64,000 nt of DNA from Glandiceps talaboti. Its lineage: Eukaryota > Hemichordata > Enteropneusta > Spengelidae. Below, in pieces: positions 1 through 44,155 of this stretch. The notes below the pieces were generated by a model, which was not told the DNA's origin, searched no databases, and was given only the letters and a program-made list of their open reading frames with translations. The DNA is taken from the NCBI RefSeq assembly GCF_964340395.1, contig NC_135553.1:15583501-15647500 (forward strand), given 5' to 3'. How positions within the stretch are numbered: the first letter of the stretch is position 1; every line of letters starts with the position of its first letter. The position numbers were made by a program, and so were the translations under genes.

Positions 1-1076
1 AGTTTAATATGTGTTGTAATACTTATATAATTATAAACATTCACAAAGTTTGATTTAGCTGAGTAATACAATTTAACTGTATAGTATGTGATAGGTGACT
101 AGATGAATAAAGTAATAACTTGATTTGGCACTATAGTATCTTTTAGTGCTATTTCTGTCTTTAAATTCTACCTGTCCACTGGCTTAGTATGCTGATGTGT
201 GTTTTTGAACAGGCTGTAATTGTGTGATTTACATGTAAGTCACGGATTTTGTTTGCAATAGCTGAACATTCTGATAACGGAATTAGGAATTTTATCTGTA
301 AGGAATTTGTCACCAGTTTTTGGCAGGGTGTGATTAGATGTGTATTTTGAAAAGACAAATCATTATTTTCAGGTGATAAAAGTTATTGTTTTATCGTAAT
401 ATCTTTATATTTTCACTCACCGGATAATCAGTTTCAAGTACATGTTTACAAGTTGTTTTAGATTGTAACCATGCACTACATTATAGTGTATAAAAACGCA
501 TGAGCTCAATCTAACTTGCCATAACCACTGACGATGTTCATCCACTCCACGTACATCCTATAGTAAAATCTTTTACAGTACAATAAAAATGTGTGTGTGG
601 TAGTTCGTAAATAAAAGCTGATTGTAGTATTTTTTTGTATCCAAGAAAGAAAGATACTTTTGTGTTTTTTAACTCATTACTCGGGATGGAGGAACACAAT
701 AACAGTTGGTTCTTCTTTTATATCTTTACAACAATTGCTACCGCTGTGTTGTACCTCTATGTATGACATTGTGTTAGTCTTCATTCTTTAACCGTAAACT
801 TTGGAAACCACACCTACAGCATATATATATTCACTAACTTTGAACACAGATTGGTTGTTTTTTCTTCTTTTTTTCTTTTAAATTTGTTTTTCTTTTAAAT
901 ATTTTTGCACAGTTGTGTATCCAAATATCAAAAGATTATGAGTATGCAATCTGATTAAAATCTGATGTAGGGAACTTGGCATGATTACTTTATTTACCTT
1001 CTATGTTTAGTGTCGTTTGTTCTTTTTTTTGCTCTGTGACGTCTGACTCAGTACGATAGGAGTTCTCAGACCCAAT

Positions 1077-1196
1077 CTCATACTTATGTGTAGCCAACCT
1101 CTCATAATTACGCATAGCCAACCTCTCATACTTACACGTAGCCAATCTCTCATACTTACGCATAGCCAACCTCTCATACTTACGTGTAGCCAACCA
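1077..1196. repeat. 24-bp minisatellite, 5 copies
   Basis: Five head-to-tail copies of a 24-bp unit beginning CTCATACTTACG and containing TAGCCAACCT. Copies start at 1077, 1101, 1125, 1149 and 1173 and differ by a few substitutions. Because 24 is a multiple of three, the minus strand shows a repetitive open frame, which I take to be a by-product of the repeat. Confidence 0.9.
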
Positions 1197-1728
1197 GACT
1201 GTCCTACAATTTAACATGTGGTGTTCGAAATTAAACAGACAGAACCACCAAACAATAATGATAACATCATTGTCTGCACACTGCGCTTGAGCTCTTTTCG
1301 AACAGAATGTTCTGAAGTACTGTACCTATATGTTTCAGAGCATTATGCATTCTCATTCATTGAGTAAATCCACTCAGCACTTGCATATAGTACGAGAACA
1401 CCTATGGTATTGTGTCAGATGTAGGTACAAGGCACTCACAGTACAAAAAGAACAAGCGATAATAAAAATAGGAAACAGGGTAAATCATTAAACCAGGTTC
1501 AATACATCAAATTTTAATCAGATTGACGAGTATGTAAAGTTGTCAATAATGGACACATCTAGAAGAGAAGTTTAAAAAAATTTATTCTCAAAAAATGTTA
1601 CAGGTAAAATGTTGACATTTCAGGCATTATTTCCATACACTCTACTATGACACAATTTTACTTGTAAGTGCTGAGCAAAAATGCATTCTAATTTATTTAG
1701 CAAATATTGTAAACCTGGATGTGTCGGC

Positions 1729-1778
1729 AACCCTGGTACCAGTGGTCTTAAGACACTCTTATCACTGGTACCAGGGTT
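1729..1778. repeat. 16-bp perfect inverted repeat (hairpin)
   Basis: AACCCTGGTACCAGTG at 1729-1744 is matched by its exact reverse complement at 1763-1778, around an 18-base loop. It may be a foldback element or the remains of a small DNA transposon; no target duplication was identified. Confidence 0.85.
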
Positions 1779-3294
1779 CCTGGCATTCTCTAGGGGTTAC
1801 TGCTTGAAGGCACCCAGTAGAAATAAATAATAATAATTAATATTAATAATTAAAGAGAAAAAATATTAATATACAGAAATAAAAATAACACCAGCTTTGC
1901 AAATCGTTACTTTATTAAAAATAAAGTTACTTTATTACATGACACCTTGTGGGGGAAAATACTTGTAAAGTATTTTTAAAAAGGTAAAAAGTAAACAAAA
2001 AAATAAATATTTGTAAACAAATACAAAGGCCTTGCTTAAGCCTCTGTGACTTAACTAGCCTTCATGGTGTCTGTTTTTTAACATCAGTATATTCCTGTAT
2101 GTACCTACAACCATAGACAGAGGCGCCATTGTCTATGCTACAACCAAGACATGTTTAGCATCAAGTCCTAAATACCAGTTGATCCTTGTAATTAATCCCC
2201 TCTTTTGTTTTTACAATCACTAATCTATCCACTTTTTGTCACCATTGTGATCCAGACACCATTGTTTCCTTTATTGGAAGCATTATTATGCAAATGATAT
2301 GCAGGTTGTCTATTGTTTGGTAGTAAAGAGGGATTTGTAATTTGTGAAACCATACAAAGTTGTGATTTTCTTGTACACAGCCATAGACCATGCTGGGAAC
2401 ATACTGATGTACACTTGGCTTTTCTATAGGTGTTAGATTTGTTTGTAAACTACGCAGAAGAAGAAAAGGCAATCTGAAAGTGTGAAATATGTTAACCTGT
2501 CAGTGTTACATCGTCATTCTATCCATGGAGGTATACCTCAATGCTCTATCTGGTCATGGAAGTATAAACTGTGATACTTCCGTTATCTGATCATGGAAGT
2601 ATCACGCATGATCTGATAGAGGGACTGTGTCTATTAAAGAATCACTGCATTCTAAATAAATCTTCTGAACTATGCACCCAAGCTATGAATTTAAAAAAAA
2701 AAGAGAGTAAAACTAAGATAGATCAGGCTCAGAGCAAAGTATGGTCACATCAACTTTTGACAGTGCTAGGATTACCGAAGTCTGTTTCATGTTAATCCTG
2801 TTTTTATAGTGCTGCTAGTATTTTTTCCCCCAAAGTATTTTATGTCAGGCAGTGATCAAAGGTTTAAGAGATCAAATGTTTCTATACAAGTTGACTAGCA
2901 TCTACTTCTTATATTTTATGCCGTGAATCACCTCAAGCAATGCTCACTTTTATGTCAAGACTTAACTGAAGATGTCAACCGTTACCATGACAGCAAAGTA
3001 TGCCGAGAGCAGCCATATTTACTAGAAGAGTACCATAGCGGAAGGATGTCAAGTAGGCCCTTGAAGACAAATAAGTACAATCTAAAGGTGGTGTTAGTGT
3101 CTATTGTGAGCGCAAACATGGCCGATTCTTTATTCTTGTCACGAGAGAAATTTAAATCAAATTTCATGGGTGAGAGAAGAATCGAACAAAGGGCATTGAA
3201 CATTGTTAGCTCAACAAGAGATCGCAATAAGAGATCAAAGTAAATGTCAGTTATTTTTTAACTAACATCCATCAAGAACCGTTATACTGTCGAC

Positions 3295-3654
3295 ATGGGT
3301 GACTCAGGCTGTCACTTTGTAACAAAGAGAGTTAGCGGTTTGCTGTCTAGATTTGTGTCCATAGAGAGACAGATATTTTTAGGTCTTTCAGCTCTGCTGT
3401 GTGGTGTCAATATTTACTTGGCTGTTACCTCATCGTTGGTGAAAGGATTGTGTGTCTGGAGTCGTGCCTCTGCCGTTCTCAGTGGAAGACACAACCACTT
3501 ACTATTAGACATACTCATTCATTTACCTATTTCACTTTTGGATAAAAAATGGAATTGGAAACTCTTTGGGACGATTCAACAAAGTGAAAAGTGTACAAGG
3601 ACTTTAGACACAATCTTTTATGCGGGACATGCCATTGTCAAAATGCATCATTAG
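3295..3654 (+). CDS. doubtful intronless ORF, unknown product
   Basis: An open frame of 119 codons from ATG to TAG. The product would have one clear hydrophobic stretch (about residues 28-50, around IFLGLSALLCGV) and a weaker one near residues 70-82. I recognise no family. It lies about 270 bases upstream of the first coding exon of the WD40 gene on the same strand, so it could be a chance ORF in that gene's promoter or 5' UTR, or an old transposon piece. Only the length of the open frame supports it. Confidence 0.2.
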   Translation: MGDSGCHFVTKRVSGLLSRFVSIERQIFLGLSALLCGVNIYLAVTSSLVKGLCVWSRASAVLSGRHNHLLLDILIHLPISLLDKKWNWKLFGTIQQSEKCTRTLDTIFYAGHAIVKMHH

Positions 3655-3927
3655 GTTTTGTGTACCGCTATGTTCAGTCACCCCTGTTATGATAATGGTT
3701 TGTCTGTCTTGTCAACCAGCAGTGTCCATACAAGTGACTTCTCTATCACAGCCATTCTCTTTTATCCCATTGTATGGGGTTATTGTCATTTCTTGAATGA
3801 AGAATGAGCTAGGATTGTATGCAGTGTTACTGTAAAAAAAGACACAACTCAAACACCTTACCAACCAACACTCTATGTTACTGTCAACTGTGGATTTATA
3901 CGCCAAAACACTTCAAGAACTCTCACC

Positions 3928-4076
3928 ATGGAAGCTAACAGTATTGGGGGAAGTTCCAGGAGGACTTCTGCAGAACTTATCGGTTTGATCACCAACCGGA
4001 ATACGATTTATGATGCATATGATGGTTTTGAAGTAGATCCGAGTGAAATGTCCTTTGAAAGTGCTGCATTTAAGTT
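3928..4076 (+). CDS. WD40 gene: alternative first coding exon 1a
   Basis: ATG in a strong context (CACCATGG) opens 49 codons beginning MEANSIGGSSRRTSAEL, plus two bases (TT), then the donor GTAAGT. Joined to exon 2 at 13202 the split codon becomes TTT (Phe) and the frame stays open. It ends in phase 2, exactly like exon 1b, so the two are mutually exclusive starts. It gives a 1,219-residue protein. Expression is not proven. Confidence 0.65.
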
Positions 4077-4516
4077 GTAAGTCTATTGACAGCTGTCAAA
4101 TGTATTGCTTGTTTTTTTTTGTACTGGAATGTCATGGGGGTGCTCTGCTATTTAGATTATGCCCCCACTCAGTGCTCTGTTTTACCTCCCTCCATGTTCA
4201 CCATATCAAACAGCCACCATTCAACAAATTCCCGCAAAATATTCCTTTTTTTGCTCAATCATACCTTGATAGCTTTTAATAAACGATATCCAAATACTCA
4301 AACTTGTAAAAAGTTTTCGAAATGTTTATGGTCAAATTTAAAGGATATCAAAATAACTTATATGCGTCCATGTCGCCATATCAGTCCGTTTTGTAATTAA
4401 AAAATACCAGGGTTGTGTGATTTCGGGAATAATTGTATGAAATGATGGACTGCAAACAAGTCATTGTTAAAGTTACCAAGTTATTGAAACTCTAAACTGA
4501 TTTGATTTGAATAGAC

Positions 4517-4530
4517 GTTGCTATGGCAAT
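4517..4530. promoter_or_regulatory. X-box-like (RFX) motif
   Basis: GTTGCTATGGCAAT is one base short of the RFX X-box consensus RYYNYY-N2-RRNRAC (last C is T). It lies between the two alternative first exons, about 240 bases upstream of the exon 1b ATG, a usual distance for X-boxes of ciliary genes. Functional role inferred only. Confidence 0.4.
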
Positions 4531-4767
4531 GTTATATTTTAAGCCAGGTGTTTCAAATCAAGTGGTTAGCTGTCAGTCTGGTTTCATTAATCTGAGTAAA
4601 GCTATACAAAACAATGTTATCGCTTGAATAAAGTTTTTATCCTAGTTTTCAATTCATCGTGGGATACTTAAAATAAAGTTTATTCAGTCTAAGCCGTGAC
4701 TTAGAGTGGACTTAGTGAAATCATGATGTGTGTTTTGTGGTCGGTCTTCGTCGTCGTTTGATCCGAA

Positions 4768-36577
<31,810 letters not shown>

Positions 36578-37014
36578 CAAAGGCAAAGTAGATGAAGATG
36601 AAGACAGTGATAGTGCTGATTATTACATATATACCAGAGATTACTTGCATTGGTGCGCACGCATACTAGTGGCAGTGCATTGTTGCATACCTACATGCAA
36701 ATTATATGTAAATGAAGACATGAACATGTGTTCTACACATGGGACACAAATGACAGCAAAGTGAGAGAACATAAACTATCTACTATCAAATATGATCATG
36801 ATGAAGATGACTTTTATATTTACAACAATGTCGTTGCTTCTTTTTGAATGACTCTGCATTTTATACACAGTTCAAGTTTGTCATCATTCATTCTAAAGGT
36901 ATTTGTATTCCATTTACAATGTGAACAATTGTCTTTATTATTGGATTGAAATATTTCTATTTTTCTGACCATCAGTACAAATCATGGAGATTAAATTAAT
37001 ACTTAAAAAGCTTC

Positions 37015-37020
37015 AATAAA
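37015..37020 (+). terminator. polyadenylation signal of the WD40 gene
   Basis: The first AATAAA after the stop codon, 438 bases downstream. Cleavage would follow 10-30 bases later; not proven. Confidence 0.5.
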
Positions 37021-37160
37021 CTTTCACTTAAGGGTTAAATTCTTCATTTTGTTGACTGAAGAAGATATTGATTTAATCATGAAAAGTATATGTCTGCATT
37101 CTTTAACTTTCACAATACAACATAGAAACATTACTGATAAACTACAATTATACTAGCAAT

Positions 37161-37520
37161 TAGATGTTATTTCCCAATATGTTGCTTCATTCAGCCAAGG
37201 AAAATATGAGTGACCTAAGGGGTCTTTGTCACTACAAGATGTTAGACTCATAGTGACAACCCTTAGGTCACGAGTATTTTCTGGCTGAATGAAGAAAAAT
37301 ATTGGAGAATAATATAATTATACCAGCACCAGTTATAGCAAAGAAAAATTGAGGAAATTAATGGAAATCTTGAATGTTTTGACTGATATTTTGAACACAG
37401 CAGAACCAGTGATGTAGACATGTATTGTCATGACAAAGACACACATTGTCGTGATGTAGAATGACCAGAGTATACATTCCATATTTTTTGTTCAACTTGG
37501 CTCATGCATGGCATAATGGC
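37161..37520. mobile_element. foldback MITE (copy 3)
   Basis: Same orientation as 20366-20690: TTCATTCAGCCAAGGAAAAT, GTGACCTAAGG, then the inverted CCTTAGGTCACGAG and GAATGAAGAAAAATATTGG, followed by the shared tail down to CATGGCATAATGG. Confidence 0.75.
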
Positions 37521-37702
37521 TAATATCAGCTTTTAAAGCTTTTACATTTGACTTTTATTATCTCTTATATCTGTGCAAAGCACAGTCATTGTGTATGTAT
37601 CCTGTGTATACAAGCAGAGAATTACTGTACACTGTAGCGTGTATATGGTAGCTTTATTACACTCTGGGTAACTATAGTTATAAACAATGACATTTACTTA
37701 CA

Positions 37703-38060
37703 CAACCCTCCAAAAAACACTGCTTGAATGAATGAAGTCAGGCAATGACAAAATTAGGTTAAAACAACAATAAATGTAATTCAAAAACAACAGTGGGTGC
37801 CTCTGATGTGGGTTCACATGACAATTTTAATGTTTCGTTTATATCTATGGAAGTTGTAATGGAACATTAACAGTTGTACTCAATTGCTATAGCAGGTAGC
37901 ATTCTTTCAGTAAACAGAGTTATGGGCTCTTGGCTCCCTGCAGTGTTTATGCTTTGATAAGTTACCAACACTAATTACATTGTATGTCTTTGCATGAAAC
38001 TTGTCTCATTCATGCTTATACCTCAAGCAAGCAAATGCACCGGTGCTTTTTTGTAGGTTG
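37703..38060. mobile_element. TA-type MITE, CAACCC family (copy A)
   Basis: Begins CAACCCTCCAAAAAACACTG and ends in the inverted GCTTTTTTGTAGGTTG; TA follows the right end and CA (a mutated TA) precedes the left. TA duplication and length (358 bases) fit a Tc1/mariner-derived MITE. It carries a single copy of the motif TCAGTAAACAGAGT that is amplified in the copy at 58633. Confidence 0.75.
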
Positions 38061-38246
38061 TACTATGTACATACTTTCTCATTTGATAAACTTGTGACCA
38101 AATTATATAGTTTTATTTATACATGACTGATATCATTGCAATGCTGGCCCCATTTAGTCCTGTATCGTCACTTGTATGTGTATATCTGACTAATATTTAC
38201 AACCTATATTGTACACATACTGGTATTGTATGGTACTGTATACTAT

Positions 38247-38391
38247 GCCATGCTATACTATACTATACTATACTATACTATGCTATACTATACTATGCTA
38301 TGCTATACTATACTATACTATACTATACTATACTATACTATGCTATGCTATGCTATGCTATGCTATGCTATGCTATACTATACTATACTAT
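38247..38391. repeat. (CTATA/CTATG)n pentanucleotide microsatellite
   Basis: About 29 units, with blocks of CTATA and CTATG. Confidence 0.92.
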
Positions 38392-39845
38392 AGAATGTGT
38401 ATCATAGCTAGGTATATTGTTCAGTACAGTATCTGTACAGTATCAGGGTTATTGATAGGGTTTGGGACCCCCCCCCCCCTCCCCAGTAACAGATCGGGGA
38501 AAATCTGGTAACACTGGCATATGATAGTTTACCTTACGTAATACCACAATTTTTGTTTGTAACCCCGTGAATATCAAACAGTGTCTGAAATGTACCTAAT
38601 GACATGGCACAATACAATACAGATGTACTCTACCACACAAGATATGATTCCTTGTTTTGGCATGCACAGTTTATCGCTAACATTGTGTTAACTAATTTAA
38701 CAATTCACTCCATATGAGTGTTTGTATATATATATATATAATTACTATTTACTACACTAGTTATTGCTCTGTAGATATGCCCACATTGTCTATTTCCAAT
38801 CCATATCCCAAGTCCATTCATACTAAGGGTCTTTGTAACTGTATATATGTGAATAGCAACAAATGTAAATTAAAAGGCAGGGCTTTGTAAATTAAAAAGT
38901 TATGAAATGTACAGATATTTGTTATTGTTTCAGTACCATTGTCTTTCCAAGAATCAAATAGTTGTTATTTTCATTATAAATGTATCAACTTTGAAAAAAA
39001 CTGTGTGTAAAGTTTCTTTACAACCAGCTTTGAATAAAAAGGATGAAATACCATCAAGTATATTATTGTGATGTCAATTGTGAAATTATTAGTCCCTTGA
39101 AGGGGGAACTATTACAACGAGTTCCGTCTGTCCATCCGTTTGTCTGTGCGTGTATCCGTCTGTCTGTGATGCATCATTTCTCTGACATGCAAAATCTGAT
39201 TTCAATCAAACCTGGTACAAAGGTGACATACCATATGGGACATATGCACATCAATTTGTTCTACAAGATATGAAAATTTGACATAATGGCATACATAATT
39301 GTAGTGACAAATCTTACTGCATATAGGTGGTTGATATCCCTGAGTGATAATGGAGTCGCCCACCATTAGACCTGAAGTTGTGTTTCCTATTTGGCATGAG
39401 TGGCTCACTCATTGGAGAGCCATACAAATTCTTTCCCTCCTGTAATGTTTGCTCTTGAAGGAAATTGTAGAGAGCTGAAAACATTGAAGATAACTTATGC
39501 CTCAGACAATGCACTCTTGTATACTAACATGGGATTGGAACTATAGTTTAGGTCTGTCCTTGGTTTTCAAAGAAAATATACTGAATATTAGCTTGATTTG
39601 TCAACTTTCCACAATGCAATGCTATTCAAAAAGTGAGGCAATGATATAAGGCCATATAGTGGAACCTTGATCTAAGGCCTACTTGTGTCTGATAACATTG
39701 CGTAAGGATTAATTAGCACTCAATTCAACACAGTAATCTATCACCACCATAGTCCACTTTGCATCAGCACATTGCTGATCTCATTCAAAAAATTGGGTCA
39801 AATGTCACACATGTCTTGCTAACACCTATTTGATTTAGCATCTTT

Positions 39846-40160
39846 ATTACACAACTTATACCGTCAGTGACTACAATATGGTAAACAACAACAACAACAA
39901 CAATATTAACAACAACAACAACAACACAATTTTTTCTCTTTCTAACTCTAACACATTAATATCTTTACAAGTTTTTCAAAATTATGGCAAGAGGAAGATT
40001 TGGTATTAATTAATATTTAAAACAGATAAATTTCTATCAATACTGCTGATTGTTACATCATATTCTTTAAACAATTTTTTTCTTTGTGTACTGAAAATTG
40101 AACATTCTAAAATAAAATGCATCTCATCATCAACTAAATATAAATTCACATCTTCTACAA
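39846..40160 (-). mobile_element. decayed LINE 3' end (reverse-transcriptase C-terminus)
   Basis: The minus strand reads VNLYLVDDEMHFILECSIFS, then TQRKKLFKEYDVT, before stops. The D-E-x-H-F-(I/L)-x-x-C pattern is a late motif of LINE ORF2 proteins. A GTT/CAA repeat and the end GTGTAATAAAG follow. It is non-functional. Confidence 0.6.
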
Positions 40161-40910
40161 AATCTCAAATCAACTATGTGTTTTCTACGAAAATTTCTTC
40201 AAAGCATTACACTCGAAGTAAAAGTCAAGAGAGATATCACAAAACATCATGTACATACATACTTGACATATTTATACAGATACCATGGCCATAATAGTAA
40301 TTTACAGTCGCCACACACAAACATTTATTTAGTTCAAATACATTGTTTACCATTACGGGGGATGAAGCCATTAACCAAGCAGGTGGGGTTTATTATACCC
40401 GACTTGCTGGCTCACAAGTAGGGTTTGTAGCACCTGAGTGGCTAATGGGGGAAAACCGTCATAATCATTGTAGAAATAGCTACACAGTTACACAACAAAA
40501 GCAATGGCTTAAATAAAGCTACAAAAACCTCATATATGATATAATGTGTAATCTGATTGAAATATGATGGAGAAAGAGGCATGACTAATATCTGGTGTTT
40601 ATTTTGGTGCTTCTACTTTCTGTGAGGAGCAAGACATTCAACTGGAGACTCATTAAGTTTTTAGTACACAAGTAAAGAAAAGTTTGAACATACAGATGCC
40701 AAATGAATTAATATGGGCGTCCTGCTTCATCGGATTTTTAATCAGATACAATTGAAATCAAATGTATAATAAAACATCTTCGTTGATACTAATCGTCGAC
40801 ACCAGAGGGTGCTATTCAAGAGCTACGAGTCGTCACTTAGTCCCCTTCTAACTAAATTGACCAAAATTGAAAATTGTTTCAGACAACACAATCAATTTAA
40901 AATCATTTTA

Positions 40911-41095
40911 TGTAGTAGCCTGTAGTGCTATGAATACAAAGCCAGTATGTAGTAGTATGTAGTGCTATGAATACAAAGCCAGTATGTAGTAGTATGTAGT
41001 GCTATGAATACAAAGCCAGTATGTAGTAGTATGTAGTGCTATGAATACAAAGCCAGTATGTAGTAGTATGTAGTGCTATGAATACAAAGCCAGTA
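40911..41095. repeat. 37-bp tandem repeat, 5 copies
   Basis: Exactly 185 bases; the unit starts TGTAGTAGTATGTAGTGCTA and ends AAAGCCAGTA. Only the first copy differs visibly, so the expansion is recent. Confidence 0.95.
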
Positions 41096-41913
41096 TGTAG
41101 TGAGTAAAGAATAGTTCTTTTGTTGACACTTTACTTTATTTTAGTTTCATGTACTTACTATAGCAAAAATTCTTCCATTTCTCAATTTGACATTTTTAAA
41201 GAAATATTTGTATTTAGGGGTACAAAACATCCATTAAAAGTAAATCGATTTTTGTAGGATGAGAACTAAAATGGCGCCCCTAAGTTCCACAGTGTTTATG
41301 TTATCAGTCAATTAGTAAATATCATTGTAATCACAAAACGTGATGCTCTGACGTGATGACTGAATGTATATATTATGTATGTGAGAGTGAACGGTTATAC
41401 AGTGCATAGACCCTCCATCAACGTTGGGAGAGGGTCTATGGACGGTGTACGTAAGTGATGTGAATACACCAACTGATAATAGCTGCCAACACATGTGCCC
41501 TAAAAAAGTAACACCACTAGGTTAATCTATAAGAAACTGAAAATAATATAACCTTATGATTTACAACTTCACTTCTTACTAATACTCTAAAAACTTCTAT
41601 CCAGGTACTCACTACTAGTGTCAGAGTGTTTATATGATGGCCTAGAAGGAAATCGTGAAGTTTTAGACACATAACAATAACTCATCGTGTACAGCTCAAT
41701 ATTGTATATATAGCTAGTACTACACACATATGCACTTCAAGTGGTATATAGAAAGCCGTTTTTATTTCGATCACATTCTTTCGAAATACCAACGGGTTTT
41801 CGTACTGTGACACCTTAGGAACAATGCAATCACTGATTTACTTGAAGTATATCATAGAGTAGACTTTTCTTCTCTTCTCAAACGTAAGATATGTAGTCTA
41901 GTCTGAGTTACTA

Positions 41914-42298
41914 CAACCCGTGAAAAAACCGCGGTGCGTTTCATTTCCTTGCTTATGGCATGGTAAGCAAGAATAAGACAAGTTTTATGCAAAGACATAC
42001 AATGAAATTAGCGTCGGCAATTTATCAAAGCATAAACACCACAGTACAACGAGTATGTTTACTGATAAAATGCTACATGTTAACATCTGGAATACAATTA
42101 CCGTTAGTGTTACATTTTAACTTCCACAGATATAAACAAACTGATAAAAAAAACCAGCCTAAACCTACACCAGAGACACCCATGTTGTGTTTGTAATACC
42201 AGTGGTATTGTTTTACCTATAGCTAATTTTGACTTTGCATGAAACCTTTCCTAAGCTCACTTCACTCAGGTAATACACTGGTGTCATTTCGTGGGTTG
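41914..42298. mobile_element. TA-type MITE, CAACCC family (copy D, inverted)
   Basis: Begins CAACCCGTGAAAAAACCG, ends CATTTCGTGGGTTG, flanked by TA on both sides. The interior is the reverse complement of copies A to C (TATGCAAAGACAT near the left, CCACAGATATAAACAAACTG near the middle). The open frame inside is incidental. Confidence 0.75.
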
Positions 42299-43559
42299 TA
42301 GTATGTTTAAGGTAACTAGTACACTTCTTGCCAATAAAATCTTTACCATAGATGTCCAAAAATGTCTATCTACTCTCTACTTCACTTGAAATCACAAATA
42401 CATTTTATATGTATAAGTTACATTAAAGTGTCCGAACAAACACATTTGTTGCAATAAGATATGATTATTTATCCAGTCCTTATTTTACAAGCCATCCCAT
42501 ATTATAGTCGTTAAATTCGTAGTCCCGAAATCCTTAAAGTACCATGCCTGCAGTTCACGTTGTATTTTTCATAAACATCGGCTTTCAAGCCTCATTACAT
42601 TGGATCTAAAAGCCTTGTAATGTGAAGGTTATAGTCCGTGTCCAACATAAGATAATAGGCGGATTTATGACTGCCAAGTATTACTAAATCAGTTTGCTAA
42701 CTGTAAATTAAGACTTTTAACCCTCAAAATCCATATTTTACATATAGATCACGGAGGCAGTCCTTCCTACCTCCATGCATAGATTGATTGATTGATTGAC
42801 AAATAAACTAACAACTTGGTAATGAACTGCAGGCACATGAGTTGGCTCTGTAAACAATAATGGACAAATTCTTCCTATTCTGATTCATAAAACCGTTTCT
42901 GTTACAAATTAATTAATCGTCAAAACTATTTGAAAAATATATAGCACATATGCTTCATTACTTAGTATTCAAATAGCAATCAACAAAAGAAATATTAGTA
43001 CCACTACACCTTTCTGATTACTTTAGTTATGAATATACCGTCAAAACAAGAAACTGTTAACCATTGAATACGATTGTGTAATGAAGTAAATACTACAACA
43101 TAAGTTGAAAATTACACAATACTAACGACAACAATGCTTTCAAAACTAAACTTTCACTATTACTGGGCAAACCTTTAAGACTGTTATTATATTTCAATAA
43201 CAAATAACGCAGCTAAGTTGCAGTATCAGCAAAACAAACTTAAAGTCATACATCAATAGTATTTTATCGTCTGCTAACTGTAACATTTCCATTTCTGAAA
43301 AGACAATTCGTACTTAAAAGAATCTTTTACATAGAAAATCTCACCTAGATATTTCGCCATATTTCCAGTTATGTACAGTTAGCAGAAGGGTGATACACGA
43401 ATATCTTTTGTAGCACTTATTTATCAAAATAACCACAAATTGAATCCTCCGTCAGTAAAGACAATCTTGCGCGACTAGACTACAATGGGTTACTAGTAAC
43501 CCACGCCGATAACCTATAGTTTGTAAAGTTACTTATTTAAAACACTTTTGAAAGTTATG

Positions 43560-43592
43560 TCATCTCATCTCATCTCATCTCATCTCATCTCA
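43560..43592. repeat. (CATCT)n microsatellite
   Basis: Six to seven copies of CATCT. Confidence 0.85.
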
Positions 43593-44067
43593 TGCCATGT
43601 GGTATGAACATTTTGCAAATATGACAATCTCTGATACTTGTCTTGAGCGCAAAGAAAAACGTGAAGCATGTGACCTCAGAACATATATATATATTATTGT
43701 GATCTGAGGTATAATTATCGACTGACTTTTTCCTTGGACATATCAATCCTCTTTTCAAAATGAAAAAGAAAAACGGTTCTTGGTTTATAAGTTCATAATT
43801 AAACTTAAGCCTGATCGTGTTTCTTGACCTCCGTTATTTTCCTGTCAGGATTAAGCCAGTATTCAGAGTATTTCCTCAAAGATACAAGATGTGAACATTG
43901 TTTTTGTCAAGAATAGTCAAGAATACGCGATCTCAATGTCCAAGGTAAATGCATTTTATATGCTTATAGGTTCATAGGTTTTTCGTAATATATATTGTAA
44001 TACAAAGCGAACTTTATTGTCCGAACACCTGCTCTCGATAATAGCAGAGTGTAAAACACAAATATCA

Positions 44068-44073
44068 TTTATT
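44068..44073 (-). terminator. polyadenylation signal overlapping the stop codon
   Basis: On the minus strand the receptor-like gene ends GTTTAAATAAA: the last A of the TAA stop is the first A of AATAAA. If used, the 3' UTR would be only a few tens of bases. Confidence 0.45.
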
Positions 44074-44155
44074 TAAACCACCATATCCGATGGAGATGGC
44101 TCTCCACCTTCTTCGATACCGAAAGCTTCTTTTTCTTCTGTAGACTTTTCGGCAT
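44073..44155 (-). CDS. orphan membrane protein: last coding exon E
   Basis: Acceptor CATCAACAG; two bases complete Asp, then 26 residues (AEKSTEEKEAFGIEEGG, then EPSPSDMVV) and TAA. An acidic cytoplasmic tail ending in VV, a possible PDZ ligand. Confidence 0.65.

Larger units (their letters stand above)
1..3294. other. AT-rich non-coding stretch
   Basis: No exon with homology or good splice signals was recognised on either strand. It holds the 24-bp minisatellite near 1.1 kb and the palindrome near 1.75 kb (listed separately), and imperfect short palindromic repeats around 2510-2640 built on a TCATGGAAGTAT core. An open frame with an ATG at 3049 (65 codons, ending 3243) is too short and too unfamiliar to call a gene. 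Confidence 0.5.
36578..44067. other. 3' UTR of the WD40 gene and intergenic region
   Basis: The first ~440 bases are probable 3' UTR. The rest contains a foldback MITE (37161), two TA-type MITEs (37703, 41914), a pentanucleotide microsatellite (38247), a LINE remnant (39846), a 37-bp tandem repeat (40911), and a hairpin at 41404-41440 (CATAGACCCTC opposite GAGGGTCTATG). I found no gene. Confidence 0.6.

Noticed and set aside
2923-3243. 106-codon open frame upstream of the WD40 gene
   Set aside because: It begins at GTG; the first ATG leaves only 65 codons, with no recognisable features.
38123-38511. ORFs rich in Tyr-Thr-Ile-Leu
   Set aside because: Translation of the CTATA/CTATG microsatellite.
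41960-42196. 78-codon ORF
   Set aside because: It lies wholly inside a TA-type MITE and is not conserved in the other copies.
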